DNA of 64,000 nucleotides, from positions 682,001 to 746,000 of the forward strand of contig JADJUS010000003.1 of NCBI GenBank assembly GCA_016716905.1, read 5' to 3'. This document shows positions 50,744 through 59,342 of the stretch, piece after piece (position 1 is the first letter of the stretch; each line of letters opens with the position of its first letter). A program made the translations under genes and the position numbers. The notes under the pieces are model-generated. The model was not told the DNA's origin and did not search any database. It saw nothing but the letters and a program-made list of their open reading frames with translations. The stretch is from Acidobacteriota bacterium. GTDB taxonomy: Bacteria; Acidobacteriota; Vicinamibacteria; Vicinamibacterales; SCN-69-37.

Positions 50744-51678
50744 GCGAGACGACGTACGCGGAGATTCATCGCCGGCTGGCTGGTCTTGCGAACCCGGCGC
50801 AGGCCGCGTTCGCCCAGCGCTTTTTCAAGACGGGAAAAGGCGAGTATGGTGAAGGCGATCGCTTCCTCGGCATCCGGGTGCCCGTGATCCGGGCTGTCGT
50901 GCGGGCCTATCCCGCGCCTCCACTGGCCACGGTGGTGAAACTGCTGAGGTCGCAGTGGCACGAAGAGCGCCTGCTGGCCGTGCTGATGCTCGTTCGCCTC
51001 TATGACAAGGGCGGGCCAGCGGAGCGCGAGGCGGTGTACCGGCTCTATCTGGACTCTCTCACGTTCATCAACAACTGGGACATCGTGGACTCGTCCGCTT
51101 CGCAGATCGTGGGGCGCCACCTTGCCGGTCGCGGACGATTCCCGTTGCTGCGCATGGCCAGGTCGCCTCACCTCTGGACGCGTCGCGTATCCGTCATCGC
51201 CACGGCGCACGGCATTCGGCACGGCCACTTTGACGACATCCTCCTTCTGGCCTCGCGGCTGCTGGACGACAAGGAGGATCTCATTCACAAAGCGGTCGGC
51301 TGGATGCTGCGGGAAGTCGGCAAGCGTGATCGATCCGTGCTGGAAGACTTCCTCGACACCCACGCCGCGCGCATGCCGAGGACGATGCTGAGGTATGCGA
51401 TTGAGAAATTGCCGGCAGATCGGCGCCAGCGGTACATGAAAGACAAAACCCGCGGCCTTGAGGAACAGGCCGCGCTACGAGAGCAGCTGAACACTTCCTC
51501 AGTTCCTCCCAGTTCCCCAGTTCCCCAGTTCCCCAGTTCCCCTGGACTCTGGACCCTGGACTCTGGACTACTTGCGCCGTTGGCGGGCGCGCTCGAGGGC
51601 TTCGCGAAGCTTCGGTTCGAGGCCGCGGTCGGTGGGCTCGTAGTAGCGTCGGTGGGCGAGGGCGTCGGGGAGGCATGA
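50740..51678 (+). CDS. AlkD-like DNA glycosylase with repeat-derived C-terminal extension
   Basis: 312 aa from GTG 50740. Residues 1-235 match the AlkD HEAT-like family (QRFFKTGKGEYGEGDRFLGIRVP, FINNWDIVDSS, SPHLWTRRVSVIATAHGIR, FIHKAVGWMLREVGKRD-type block), which removes N3/N7-alkylated bases. After RYMKDK the frame runs through a REP unit and CCCAGTTCC tandem words (51451-51545), then through the 3' end of rarA on the opposite strand. The last 75 residues are therefore probably not functional and the true stop was lost through repeat insertion. It is coupled to the GNAT gene. Confidence 0.86.
   Translation: MSETTYAEIHRRLAGLANPAQAAFAQRFFKTGKGEYGEGDRFLGIRVPVIRAVVRAYPAPPLATVVKLLRSQWHEERLLAVLMLVRLYDKGGPAEREAVYRLYLDSLTFINNWDIVDSSASQIVGRHLAGRGRFPLLRMARSPHLWTRRVSVIATAHGIRHGHFDDILLLASRLLDDKEDLIHKAVGWMLREVGKRDRSVLEDFLDTHAARMPRTMLRYAIEKLPADRRQRYMKDKTRGLEEQAALREQLNTSSVPPSSPVPQFPSSPGLWTLDSGLLAPLAGALEGFAKLRFEAAVGGLVVASVGEGVGEA
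51451..51545. repeat. REP unit and CCCAGTTCC tandem repeats inside the alkD 3' end
   Basis: CGCGGCCTTGAGGAACAGG to GCGCTACGAG (51451-51481) is a REP unit in reverse orientation. Short CAGTTCCC iterations follow. Both are translated in the alkD frame and lie in the gap to the rarA stop. Confidence 0.72.
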
Positions 51679-52908
51679 CATGTCGGCCACGGCGTCGGGT
51701 TCGTCGTGCGCGTATTTGTAGTCCTTGCCGAAGTCGAGTTCCTTCATCAGCTTCGTCGGCGCGTTGCGCAGGTGCAGGGGCACGGGCGCGGCTTCGTCGC
51801 GCAACGCGTCCTTCGCCGCCCGGCCGTAGGCCAGATACACGGCGTTGCTCTTGGGTGAGGCGGCCATGTAGGTCACGAGTTGCGCCAACGCCGTGTTGCA
51901 TTCGGGCATGCCGAGAAAGTGCGTGGCGTCCTTGGCCGCGATGGCGAGTTGCAGCGCACGCGGGTCGGCGTTGCCGATGTCTTCCGACGCAAATCGCACC
52001 AGGCGCCGGGCAATGTACATCGGATCTTCTCCGGCCTCGAGCATGCGGGCCAGCCAGTAGAGGCCGGCGTCGGCGTCACTGTTGCGGATCGACTTATGCA
52101 GCGCGGAGATGATGTTGTAGTGCTCATCTCCCGCCTTGTCGTAGAGCAGCGCTCGTCGTTCCACCAGATCGGTGAGGACCGCCAACTCCAGCCGGCGGCG
52201 CCCGTCGGCGTTGGGCTTGAGGGTGGCCGACACCTGCTCGAGCAGGTTCAGGGCCACGCGCGCGTCGCCGTTGGCGTACCGCGCAAGGGACGTCAGCGCA
52301 TCCGGGTCGGCGTCCACATTCAGCGTTCCAAGTCCGCGGTCGGAGTCCGCCAGAGCCCGTTGGAGGATGAGCACCACCTGCTCGAGCGTCAGAGGCTGCA
52401 GGACGTAGACCTTTGAGCGCGAGAGCAGCGCCGAGTTGACCTCGAAAGACGGATTCTCGGTGGTGGCGCCGATGAGCACCACAGTGCCCGATTCGATGTG
52501 CGGCAGGAAGGCATCCTGCTGGGCTTTGTTGAACCGGTGGATTTCGTCCACGAAAAAGATCGTGCGGCGGCCGTGGTGGCGTCGCGTATGTTCAGCGACC
52601 CCGATCACTTCCTTGATTTCCTTGATGCCGGCGGTGACGGCGCTGAATGCCGCGAACTCGGCGCCGCTGGCGGCGGCGATCACGCGCGCCAGCGTGGTCT
52701 TGCCTGTACCTGGCGGTCCCCAGAGGATCAGCGAGTGCATCGCCCCGGCGTCAATGGCGCGTCGCAGGGGCTGGCCAGGGCCGACGAGCTGGTCCTGGCC
52801 CACGTACTCGTCGAGGGTGCGCGGACGCATACGTTCGGCCAGTGGGGTTCCCGCAAGCGTGGGCGTGTCAATGCCCGACGGTTCGTCTCCGAAGAGGGAG
52901 CGGGTCAT
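51568..52908 (-). CDS. rarA: Replication-associated recombination protein RarA (MgsA-type AAA+ ATPase)
   Basis: 446 aa from ATG 52908. Opening LAERMRPRTLDEYVGQDQLVG, Walker A GPPGTGKTT, Walker B FFVDEIHRFNKAQQD, sensor TTENPSFEVNSALLSRSKVY, and the C-terminal tetramerisation domain (GLYWLARMLEAGEDPMYIARR, DEPDAVADMSCLP) are all as expected. RarA acts at stalled forks. It overlaps the upstream trmH gene stop by ATGA. Its 3' end overlaps antisense with the extended alkD frame. Confidence 0.95.
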   Translation of the reverse strand: MTRSLFGDEPSGIDTPTLAGTPLAERMRPRTLDEYVGQDQLVGPGQPLRRAIDAGAMHSLILWGPPGTGKTTLARVIAAASGAEFAAFSAVTAGIKEIKEVIGVAEHTRRHHGRRTIFFVDEIHRFNKAQQDAFLPHIESGTVVLIGATTENPSFEVNSALLSRSKVYVLQPLTLEQVVLILQRALADSDRGLGTLNVDADPDALTSLARYANGDARVALNLLEQVSATLKPNADGRRRLELAVLTDLVERRALLYDKAGDEHYNIISALHKSIRNSDADAGLYWLARMLEAGEDPMYIARRLVRFASEDIGNADPRALQLAIAAKDATHFLGMPECNTALAQLVTYMAASPKSNAVYLAYGRAAKDALRDEAAPVPLHLRNAPTKLMKELDFGKDYKYAHDEPDAVADMSCLPDALAHRRYYEPTDRGLEPKLREALERARQRRK

Positions 52909-53711
52909 CGGCTGTTCCGCTGCAGGCGCGCCTCGTACAACAGCAGCGCAGACGAGACGGCCACGTTGAACGAGTTGATACCGGGGCGCATCGCGATGCT
53001 GATCTGAATGTCGGCGGCTTTGAGGGCCTGGCCGGGGAGCCCCGCGCCTTCGTTGCCAAGCAGCAGGAACACCGGGCCGGTCAGGTCTACAGCGTGCAGG
53101 TCGGTGGTCCCGGGAGCAGGCGCCGTGGTTGCCGCGATTGTTGCCCCGGCGGCGCGTGCGGCCCGCAAGCTCTCCCCGATCGACGCCCGGGCCACCGGTA
53201 CACGAAATGTGCTGCCCATCGCGCCCCGCAAGGACTTGGCTGACCCGGGATCGGCCGTGGCGCCAATCATGGCCACGCCGGTGGCGCCCAGACCGTCTGC
53301 CGACCGAATCACCGCGCCGGCATTGCCGGGGTCCTGCACGTCCACCAATCCGATCACGAGTGCTGGCGCGGGCGTCCACAGCGCTGCCAGCGGCGCCGGC
53401 GACCATCGGGCGATCGCCACAACGCCGCTCGGTGTGCGCACAGGGCTGGCGGCTTCAATGACGCCCGTGGTGGCTTCATGAACGGGCACGTCCGCGGCCC
53501 GCGCCAGTTCCCAGGCTTCCACCACGTCCATGGATGCATCAGCCAGGAGGTCGCTCGTGGCCAGCACGATCTCGACGGGCACGCCCGCCCTGAGCGCATC
53601 CAGCAGGAGGTGCACTCCGTCGATCACCACAGCCCCATCGTCGGCCGCACCCTTTGCGACATCGCGGAAGCGCGTCACGATGGCGTCCTGGCGACGTGTG
53701 ATGCGGGGCAC
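52905..53711 (-). CDS. TrmH/SpoU-type RNA 2'-O-methyltransferase
   Basis: About 268 aa from GTG 53711 (the frame is open to ATG 53798, but that start would overlap the divergent greA ATG). An N-terminal L30e-like part (DGAVVIDGVHLLLDALRAG) precedes the SPOUT core: motif 1 VQDPGNAGAVIRSADGLGA, motif 2 LLLGNEGAGLP and motif 3 MRPGINSFNVAVSSALLLYE, the trefoil-knot SAM site. It probably modifies 23S rRNA; the target nucleotide is not inferable. It is coupled to rarA. Confidence 0.9.
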   Translation of the reverse strand: MPRITRRQDAIVTRFRDVAKGAADDGAVVIDGVHLLLDALRAGVPVEIVLATSDLLADASMDVVEAWELARAADVPVHEATTGVIEAASPVRTPSGVVAIARWSPAPLAALWTPAPALVIGLVDVQDPGNAGAVIRSADGLGATGVAMIGATADPGSAKSLRGAMGSTFRVPVARASIGESLRAARAAGATIAATTAPAPGTTDLHAVDLTGPVFLLLGNEGAGLPGQALKAADIQISIAMRPGINSFNVAVSSALLLYEARLQRNSR

Positions 53712-53797
53712 ACGACATGGTACCCCTTCGGCTCCACGGTTATCGAGTCGCTCAGGGCTAACCCTGCGCGCGCCTTCCGGGTTAAACTTTTCGCACA

Positions 53798-54262
53798 ATG
53801 AAAGCCCGTCTGATCAAGCGGTTCGAGGGGGAGATCGCGGTCCTCGATCGCGAGTTGGTGCACGACCTGCCGAGGGAGATTCAGCGCGCGCGCGAGCTGG
53901 GCGACCTGCGCGAAAACGCGGAGTACTCGGCGGCCAAGGAGCGTCAGCGGTTCGTGGAGTCGCGGATTTCGATGCTGCGCAAACGCCTCTCGGAACTGCA
54001 GCTGCTCAACATGGACAAGATTCCGACCGACCGCGCCGGCTTTGGGTCGAAGGTCACTGTCATTGAGAACGGCAAGCAGATGGTCTTTGAGCTGGTGATG
54101 CCCGAGGACGCGGACCCGGACAAGGGATTCATTTCCGTGGCGTCGCCGATCGGCCGCGCATTCGTCGGCAAGGAAGAGGGCGACTCAATCAAAGTCTCCA
54201 TCCCCTCCGGTAGCCGGAACTTCGACATCGTCAAGCTCGTGACCATTCACGACGAAGAGTAA
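53798..54262 (+). CDS. greA: Transcript cleavage factor GreA
   Basis: 154 aa. The coiled coil enters RNA polymerase through DLPREIQRARELGDLRENAEYSAAKERQRF, with the DLRENAEY acidic tip that stimulates cleavage. The C-terminal FKBP-like globule follows (FISVASPIGRAFVGKEEGD). It rescues backtracked polymerase. TAAACT at 53783-53788 lies nine bases before the ATG, with no Shine-Dalgarno. The downstream gene follows after 7 nt. Confidence 0.95.
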   Translation: MKARLIKRFEGEIAVLDRELVHDLPREIQRARELGDLRENAEYSAAKERQRFVESRISMLRKRLSELQLLNMDKIPTDRAGFGSKVTVIENGKQMVFELVMPEDADPDKGFISVASPIGRAFVGKEEGDSIKVSIPSGSRNFDIVKLVTIHDEE

Positions 54263-54269
54263 CGGCCGC

Positions 54270-55670
54270 GTGGCTCTGTCTTCATACGCCCCCCGCCTGC
54301 GCACTGCAGTGGTGCTGTGCGGAGCAGGCACCGCAGGGGCGTATCACGCGGGTGTTCTTCGCGCGCTTGTGGACGCGGGCGTGAAGATCGATCTCCTGGC
54401 TGCCCACGGCGCGGGAGGCATCGGCGCCGTGAGCGGCGCCGCCGACGGCGTCGCAGACCTGTCATCGCCCACCAGTCCGTGGGCCTCGGTTCGCATGAGG
54501 CGCGCGTATCGATGGCGGGCGGCCCTGCGTCTGGCTGGTTGGGGAGCGCTGGTGGCCGTGGCCCTGCTGCTCGCGCCGCTGGTCGTGATTATCCTGGCCT
54601 CAGGCGTCTATGTGGTCAGTGTGGTGGCCTCTCTCGCCAATTTTCCCTCAATCGCCGCGTCGCTGGTGGGCTGGTACCAGAGGGCATTGGGCGCGATGTT
54701 CGATCCGCCCATCCTGCCCACCGTCATGCCGCGGGCCGTCGTGGCCGCGGTGCTGGTGGTGGCGGGTGTATTTCTTGTCGCCGCCCTCCGGGCTCGCCGG
54801 GGCGAGCGCACACGCCGCCGCGCCCGGGGCGCGTTCTGGTGGCGGCTGATCGGACATCCACTTGATCCGGGTGAGCCTGAGGGTGTCGTCAAAGACGCGG
54901 TGTGGCGCATCACTCGCGGCGCCGCCGACAAATCCCGGGCCGATATGGGCCGCCGATACGTGGAGTTGTTGACCGAGAACTTCGGCCAGCCCGGCTTTCA
55001 CGAAGTGATGCTCGCCGTGCACGACCTGGACGCCCGGCGTGACATCGTGGCCGCCGTACTGGCACCGCAATGGCATCAAGCGTTCGGTCAGCGTCGTGTG
55101 GGCGCGGGGCCGCGCGAAGCAGAGAGTGTGAATCTGGTTGAAGGCCGCGAACACGATAGTGGTCTTGTCGTGGACTTCGTGGTGGGTGGGCTGAGGCTGC
55201 CCGTGGCGTCAGCGCCGCACGAGGTGACGTTTCCCGACAAGGGGTATTGGCAGGGGGAAACGCACCGGTGGTGCGATCGACCCGAACTGGTGAGCCGGTT
55301 GGTTGACGAGGTCGCGCGCGTTGGCGTGGAGCAGGTGATTCTTGTCAGCCCTGCGCCGCCGGCGGCCACGCCGCATGACCTGCGCTTCAGGGCGTTGGAC
55401 CTGCGCTCACGAATGGGTGAGACGCTGCGCTCGGTGGAAACCGCAGCGTTCCAGGATGCCTGGGCGTTAGCCGCCAATCGGTTCTCAGGCGTGTTTGCCA
55501 TCCGTCCTGCGCACAATCCCACGGGCCCTTTTGATTTTGGCGGCGTCTACGACGAGGCCTCGGACCGCATGCGCACGCTGCCCGAACTGGTCCAACTAGG
55601 CCATGACGACGCGTATCGGCAGTTTATTGAGCCCGTGGTGGCTGCAGGCGAACGCGTCGAGGATATTTGA
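54270..55670 (+). CDS. Patatin-like membrane protein lacking the nucleophile serine
   Basis: 466 aa. The start VVLCGAGTAGAYHAGVLRAL matches the glycine-rich oxyanion segment of patatin phospholipases, but where GxSxG should follow the sequence is AHGAGG, with Ala for the catalytic Ser. Hydrophobic segments then appear (residues 88-125 and 153-175), not usual in patatins, so it is probably membrane-anchored. The C-terminal half has FPDKGYWQGE and DEASDRMRTL but no clear DG[GA] partner. A non-enzymatic or altered role is likely. The start GTG 54270 follows greA by 7 nt; the PLP enzyme gene follows after one base. Confidence 0.72.
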   Translation: MALSSYAPRLRTAVVLCGAGTAGAYHAGVLRALVDAGVKIDLLAAHGAGGIGAVSGAADGVADLSSPTSPWASVRMRRAYRWRAALRLAGWGALVAVALLLAPLVVIILASGVYVVSVVASLANFPSIAASLVGWYQRALGAMFDPPILPTVMPRAVVAAVLVVAGVFLVAALRARRGERTRRRARGAFWWRLIGHPLDPGEPEGVVKDAVWRITRGAADKSRADMGRRYVELLTENFGQPGFHEVMLAVHDLDARRDIVAAVLAPQWHQAFGQRRVGAGPREAESVNLVEGREHDSGLVVDFVVGGLRLPVASAPHEVTFPDKGYWQGETHRWCDRPELVSRLVDEVARVGVEQVILVSPAPPAATPHDLRFRALDLRSRMGETLRSVETAAFQDAWALAANRFSGVFAIRPAHNPTGPFDFGGVYDEASDRMRTLPELVQLGHDDAYRQFIEPVVAAGERVEDI

Positions 55671-55671
55671 G

Positions 55672-56844
55672 ATGACAAAACGGCACCCGGACACGGAACT
55701 GGTTCACGCAGGCGAGGGAGTCACGAGCACTGCGACGCCCGTCACCACTCCCATCTATTCGTCGAGCACGTTCAGGTTTACGTCGGCGGCGGAACTCGAG
55801 GCCTACCAGCAGGGACGGTCGAAGTCGTTCATCTATTCGAGATACGCAAACCCGACGGTCATGGCGGTTGAGGCCAAGCTGGCCGCCGTCGAGGGCGGCG
55901 AAGCGGCCATGGTGTTGTCGTCGGGTATGGCGGCCACCTCGACGGCGTTGTTCGGACTCCTCCGGTCGGGTGACGAGGTCATCTGCAGCGCGGCGATCTA
56001 TGGCGGCACGCTGCAGGTGTTGTCGTCGTTCCTGGATCGGTTTGGTGTGCGGGCGCGTTTCGTCTCGATGGAGCAGCTGGGCTCGGTGGGATCACTCATC
56101 GGGCCAACGACGAAGGTGGTCTGGTTCGAGTCGCCGACCAATCCCACACTCCGATGCGCCGACATCGCAGCCGTGACCTCGGCTTGCCGCGCGAAAGGGG
56201 TGGTGTCCATCGTAGACAACACGTTCGCGAGTCCGGTCAATCAGCAACCGTTGGCGCTCGGAGCCGACCTCGTGATGCACTCCGCGACGAAGTATCTGAA
56301 CGGCCACTCGGATGTGACGGCCGGGGCGCTCGTCGGCTCGAAGGCGCTGATCGATCGCGTGATGCCGGCGCGCAAGTTGCTGGGCGGAGTGCTGGAGCCG
56401 GCGTCGGCCTACGCGCTCGGTCGTGGCATGAAGACACTGGGCGTCCGCATCGCGCGGCACAATACCAACGCGCTGACCATCGCACGCTGGCTCGAAACGC
56501 ACCCAGGTGTGTCACGCGTGTTTTATCCCGGATTGGAATCACACCCCGACCACGACATCGCACGCAGGCAGATGCGCGGATTCGGCGGGATGGTGTGTTT
56601 TGAGTGCCGCGACGGGCAGGACGGCGCCGTACGTTTCTTCGATCGCATCGCGCTGGTCCAACGTGCGGCGAGTCTCGGCGGCGTGGAAAGCCTCTGCAGC
56701 CTCCCCGTGCTCACATCGCAGTACGGCTTGTCTGACGATCAACTCGCCGAAGCCGGCGTCACACGCGGCATGGTGCGCCTCTCGGTGGGGCTCGAGGATT
56801 CGGAAGACCTCATCGGGGACCTTCGGCAGGCCTTGGGAACTTAG
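55672..56844 (+). CDS. Cys/Met metabolism PLP-dependent enzyme (gamma-synthase/lyase family)
   Basis: 390 aa from ATG 55672. Clear fold-type I features: YSRYANPTVMAVEAKLAAVEGG, SSGMAATSTALFGLL, VDNTFASPVNQQPLALGADL, the PLP lysine in HSATKYLNGHSD, and the C-terminal VESLCSLPVLTSQYGL and RLSVGLEDSEDLI. Family members are cystathionine gamma-synthase, cystathionine beta-lyase and methionine gamma-lyase; sequence alone does not separate them. The gene directly follows the patatin-like gene. The stop lies at the edge of an AACTGAGG tandem repeat. Confidence 0.94.
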   Translation: MTKRHPDTELVHAGEGVTSTATPVTTPIYSSSTFRFTSAAELEAYQQGRSKSFIYSRYANPTVMAVEAKLAAVEGGEAAMVLSSGMAATSTALFGLLRSGDEVICSAAIYGGTLQVLSSFLDRFGVRARFVSMEQLGSVGSLIGPTTKVVWFESPTNPTLRCADIAAVTSACRAKGVVSIVDNTFASPVNQQPLALGADLVMHSATKYLNGHSDVTAGALVGSKALIDRVMPARKLLGGVLEPASAYALGRGMKTLGVRIARHNTNALTIARWLETHPGVSRVFYPGLESHPDHDIARRQMRGFGGMVCFECRDGQDGAVRFFDRIALVQRAASLGGVESLCSLPVLTSQYGLSDDQLAEAGVTRGMVRLSVGLEDSEDLIGDLRQALGT

Positions 56845-56898
56845 GAAGTTAGGAACTGAGGAACTGAGGAAGTTAGGAACTGATCAGTCCCCCAGTTC
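56836..56898. repeat. AACTGAGG/AAGTTAGG tandem repeat between convergent genes
   Basis: Degenerate 8-9-bp iterations (GGAACTGAGGAACTGAGG) separate the PLP enzyme and DHH genes, overlapping the last codons of the former. No terminator hairpin is seen apart from it. Confidence 0.6.
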
Positions 56899-56899
56899 C

Positions 56900-58339
56900 T
56901 CACTTCACCACTTTTTCAGTGGGTTTCTTCTCCGCCGCGTGGGTGTCCGCCAGGAACTCTTCTGCGAGTTCGCCGATGCGGGCGGCGATGCCGATGCCCG
57001 ACAGGTCGCCGAACTTCGCGCGAAAGCGCTCAGCCGGCACCACGGCCTTGGCGAGTGCCCGATGGCCGCCGGCTGACCCGATGTCGCCGAAGCACTCCTT
57101 CACAAACTCACCGGCGTTGCGCGAGTAGCCCAGGTTGCGCACGCTCACGATGAAATGGCCGCCGACGATGCCCGAGACGATGACCCACTTGACGCCTTCC
57201 ACCTGGAGCAGGAAGTCGGCCGTGTAGGGGATGAAGTCTTCGCGTGTGGTCTCGCCCAGGAACGCCGAGAGGATCTGGTGCTTCAGGCGGCTGGTCGCAA
57301 GCGCGCGCGTGACGTGTTCCAGGCGCTCCAGCGTGATTTCAGCGCCCTCCATCTTGCGAATGAGCGCGGCGTCGGCCAGCGGAAACAGGAACGTGAACGC
57401 ATCCAGGTCGGACCGGTTGGTGTGCCGCGCGAAAAACAGGGTGTCGGACTTGATCGCGTAGAGCATGGCTGTGGCCGTGCGCTCCGAGATGCTCACGTCC
57501 ACCGCGCGCAGATGTTCGGTCAGGATGGTGCAGGTCGATCCGTATTCGGGACGGATGTCCTTGAACACGGCCGTGTAGCCCGCCTGCTCGGGATGATGGT
57601 CCACCACCAAATCCACGCGCGGCAGCAGGCCGTGAAAGTAATGGGGCTGCACGTCCACGGTGGCGATGCGATCGAACGACGCAAACTCGTCGGCCGTGAT
57701 CGTCTCGATGTGGATGTCGAGCAGGTCCACCATCCGCAGATTTTCCGGACGCGTCACGCCCTGCATCGCGCCGATGATGGCCGTGGCACGGGTGCGCCGC
57801 AGCAGGTTGCGCAGCGCCAGGCCCGCCGCCATCGCGTCGGGATCGGGTTCGTTGTGCAGGAGGATCAACACACGGTCGGCGTCTGCGAAGTACCGCTGGT
57901 ACTGTTGCACCCGCGCGCGCGTCAGGGCCCGGTCCAGTTCCGTGAGCAACGCCCCCGAGAGCAGCTCGGCCATGTCGAGATGTGTCAGCTCAGGCACCAG
58001 CGCCTTCAGCTCATCGCGATTCTTTCGAGCCGAAGGGCTCGTGCCTGCGTGCAGCACGTACAACAGGCTGCCGCCGGCATCGCGAATGGCCGTGACCACG
58101 CGCTTCAGGCTGCGTTTGCCGTTGTCTTCGACGATGACGCAGGTGGAAGGGGAGAGGTCGGCGCGCAGGTAGGAGTCCACGCGCTTGGGGTCGCCCACGC
58201 TCGCCGCGATCTGGTCATCAACGAGACGTCGGGCGAGCGGGCGGCTTTCGACCAGAAACTCGATGTCGAAGGTGCCCGACAGGACTTGATGCAGCGTCCT
58301 GATAGTTAACTCGTCCTGGCAGACGGCCAAGGCTCTCAT
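56900..58339 (-). CDS. TrkA-N-like plus DHH/DHHA1 phosphoesterase
   Basis: About 479 aa from ATG 58339; an ATG at 58351 would overlap the divergent TATAAT. The first 130 residues look like a Rossmann/TrkA-N module (MRALAVCQDELTIRTLHQVL; TCVIVEDNGKRSLKRVV). The DHH part has HNEPDPDAMAAGLAL, TVDVQPHYFHG, LVVDHHPEQAGY and, towards the end, the DHHA1 block SAGGHRALAKAVV. Such enzymes hydrolyse short oligonucleotides, PAP or cyclic dinucleotides; the fusion to TrkA-N suggests nucleotide sensing. A Lys/Glu tail ends it. Confidence 0.88.
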   Translation of the reverse strand: MRALAVCQDELTIRTLHQVLSGTFDIEFLVESRPLARRLVDDQIAASVGDPKRVDSYLRADLSPSTCVIVEDNGKRSLKRVVTAIRDAGGSLLYVLHAGTSPSARKNRDELKALVPELTHLDMAELLSGALLTELDRALTRARVQQYQRYFADADRVLILLHNEPDPDAMAAGLALRNLLRRTRATAIIGAMQGVTRPENLRMVDLLDIHIETITADEFASFDRIATVDVQPHYFHGLLPRVDLVVDHHPEQAGYTAVFKDIRPEYGSTCTILTEHLRAVDVSISERTATAMLYAIKSDTLFFARHTNRSDLDAFTFLFPLADAALIRKMEGAEITLERLEHVTRALATSRLKHQILSAFLGETTREDFIPYTADFLLQVEGVKWVIVSGIVGGHFIVSVRNLGYSRNAGEFVKECFGDIGSAGGHRALAKAVVPAERFRAKFGDLSGIGIAARIGELAEEFLADTHAAEKKPTEKVVK

Positions 58340-58351
58340 GCAGACTCCCAT

Positions 58352-58357
58352 TATAAT
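58352..58357 (+). promoter_or_regulatory. Consensus -10 hexamer of the VWFA gene
   Basis: TATAAT ends eight bases before the ATG at 58366, so the mRNA would start at or one or two bases before it. The divergent DHH gene starts 12 bases on the other side. No -35 match. Confidence 0.45.
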
Positions 58358-58365
58358 GCGCCCAG

Positions 58366-59265
58366 ATGGCTGCCCTCCGTCTCGTCATTGTGCTGGCGCT
58401 CTTCGCGGCGGCCGTGCTGGACGCCCGCCAGCAGACATTCCGCACATCTGCGGACGTGGTCGTACTCCCCGTGACCGTGGTTGGGAAGGGAAACACCCTG
58501 GTTCGCGCCCTGACCCGGGACGACTTCGAGGTCTTTGAGGACGGCAAACGCCAGGAACTGACGTTTTTCAACGAAGGCGCTGGCGGAACGGGGCTTCCGC
58601 TGCATCTCGGCCTTCTGCTTGATACCTCAAGCAGCATGGATCGCGATCTGGCGGCGGCGGTGTCGGCCGCCATCAGGTTCGTGAACGCCGTGGACGAGTC
58701 CGTGGACGTGACGTTTGTGGATTTCGCCACCGAGGTGCGGGTCTCACGGTTTTCACCGCCCAGTTACGCGCACCTGTTCGAGCGGATGCGGTCGAACAAG
58801 GCCGAAGGCGCGACGGCACTGTATGACGCGCTGGGGTTATATCTGACAGCCGCTGAACAGCAGGATGGACAGAAGGTGTTGCTGCTCTACACCGACGGTG
58901 AAGACTCCACCAGCAGCCTTGGATACGGTCGCATGATCGAAATGCTGCGCCTGAGCGACGTGATGGTGTACGCCATTGGCTATGTCGACAGCCTGCGGGG
59001 GAGTCGCGGCACCGCGCAGTTGCGGCTGAACGACCTGGCCCACCAAACCGGCGGCGAAGCGTTTTTCCCGATGGACCGCAAGCAACTGGATGAGATTTAC
59101 GCGAAGATCCAGGAAGAGATCGCCTCGCGCTACTCCCTGGGCTTTATCTCCACCAACCGGGCCGCTGATGGCAAGTGGCGGAAGGTCGAGGTTCGGGTGA
59201 CCGCGCCGTCCGGCAAGGGGGCCAAGGTCCGCACCCGCCCCGGCTATTTCGCGCCTGCCCGATAG
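58366..59265 (+). CDS. Secreted VWFA domain protein with intact MIDAS
   Basis: 299 aa. A signal peptide (MAALRLVIVLALFAAAVLDA) is followed by the acidobacterial N-terminal strand set (VVLPVTVVGKGNTLVRALTR) and a VWA core with MIDAS DTSSSM, a threonine in GATALYDALG and an aspartate in LYTDGEDSTSS. It ends in YSLGFISTNRAADGKWRKVE. Unlike the homologue at 19259 it should bind metal and ligand. Role is presumably adhesion or protein contact at the cell surface. Confidence 0.9.
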   Translation: MAALRLVIVLALFAAAVLDARQQTFRTSADVVVLPVTVVGKGNTLVRALTRDDFEVFEDGKRQELTFFNEGAGGTGLPLHLGLLLDTSSSMDRDLAAAVSAAIRFVNAVDESVDVTFVDFATEVRVSRFSPPSYAHLFERMRSNKAEGATALYDALGLYLTAAEQQDGQKVLLLYTDGEDSTSSLGYGRMIEMLRLSDVMVYAIGYVDSLRGSRGTAQLRLNDLAHQTGGEAFFPMDRKQLDEIYAKIQEEIASRYSLGFISTNRAADGKWRKVEVRVTAPSGKGAKVRTRPGYFAPAR

Positions 59266-59342
59266 GCCGCCCGGGCCTGTGCCGGATTGGACGTTCCTAT
59301 TACGGCCGCGTAGTACCATGGGGAGTTTAGACCCCACCTTTT

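Noticed and set aside
51480..51545. Possible CRISPR array
   Set aside because: The repeats are 8-9 bp, directly abutting, degenerate and without spacers or cas genes.
53712..53798. Longer N-terminus for the TrmH-type protein starting at ATG 53798
   Set aside because: That start would overlap the greA start codon on the opposite strand, and the extra residues (EGARRVSPERLDN) match nothing in the family.
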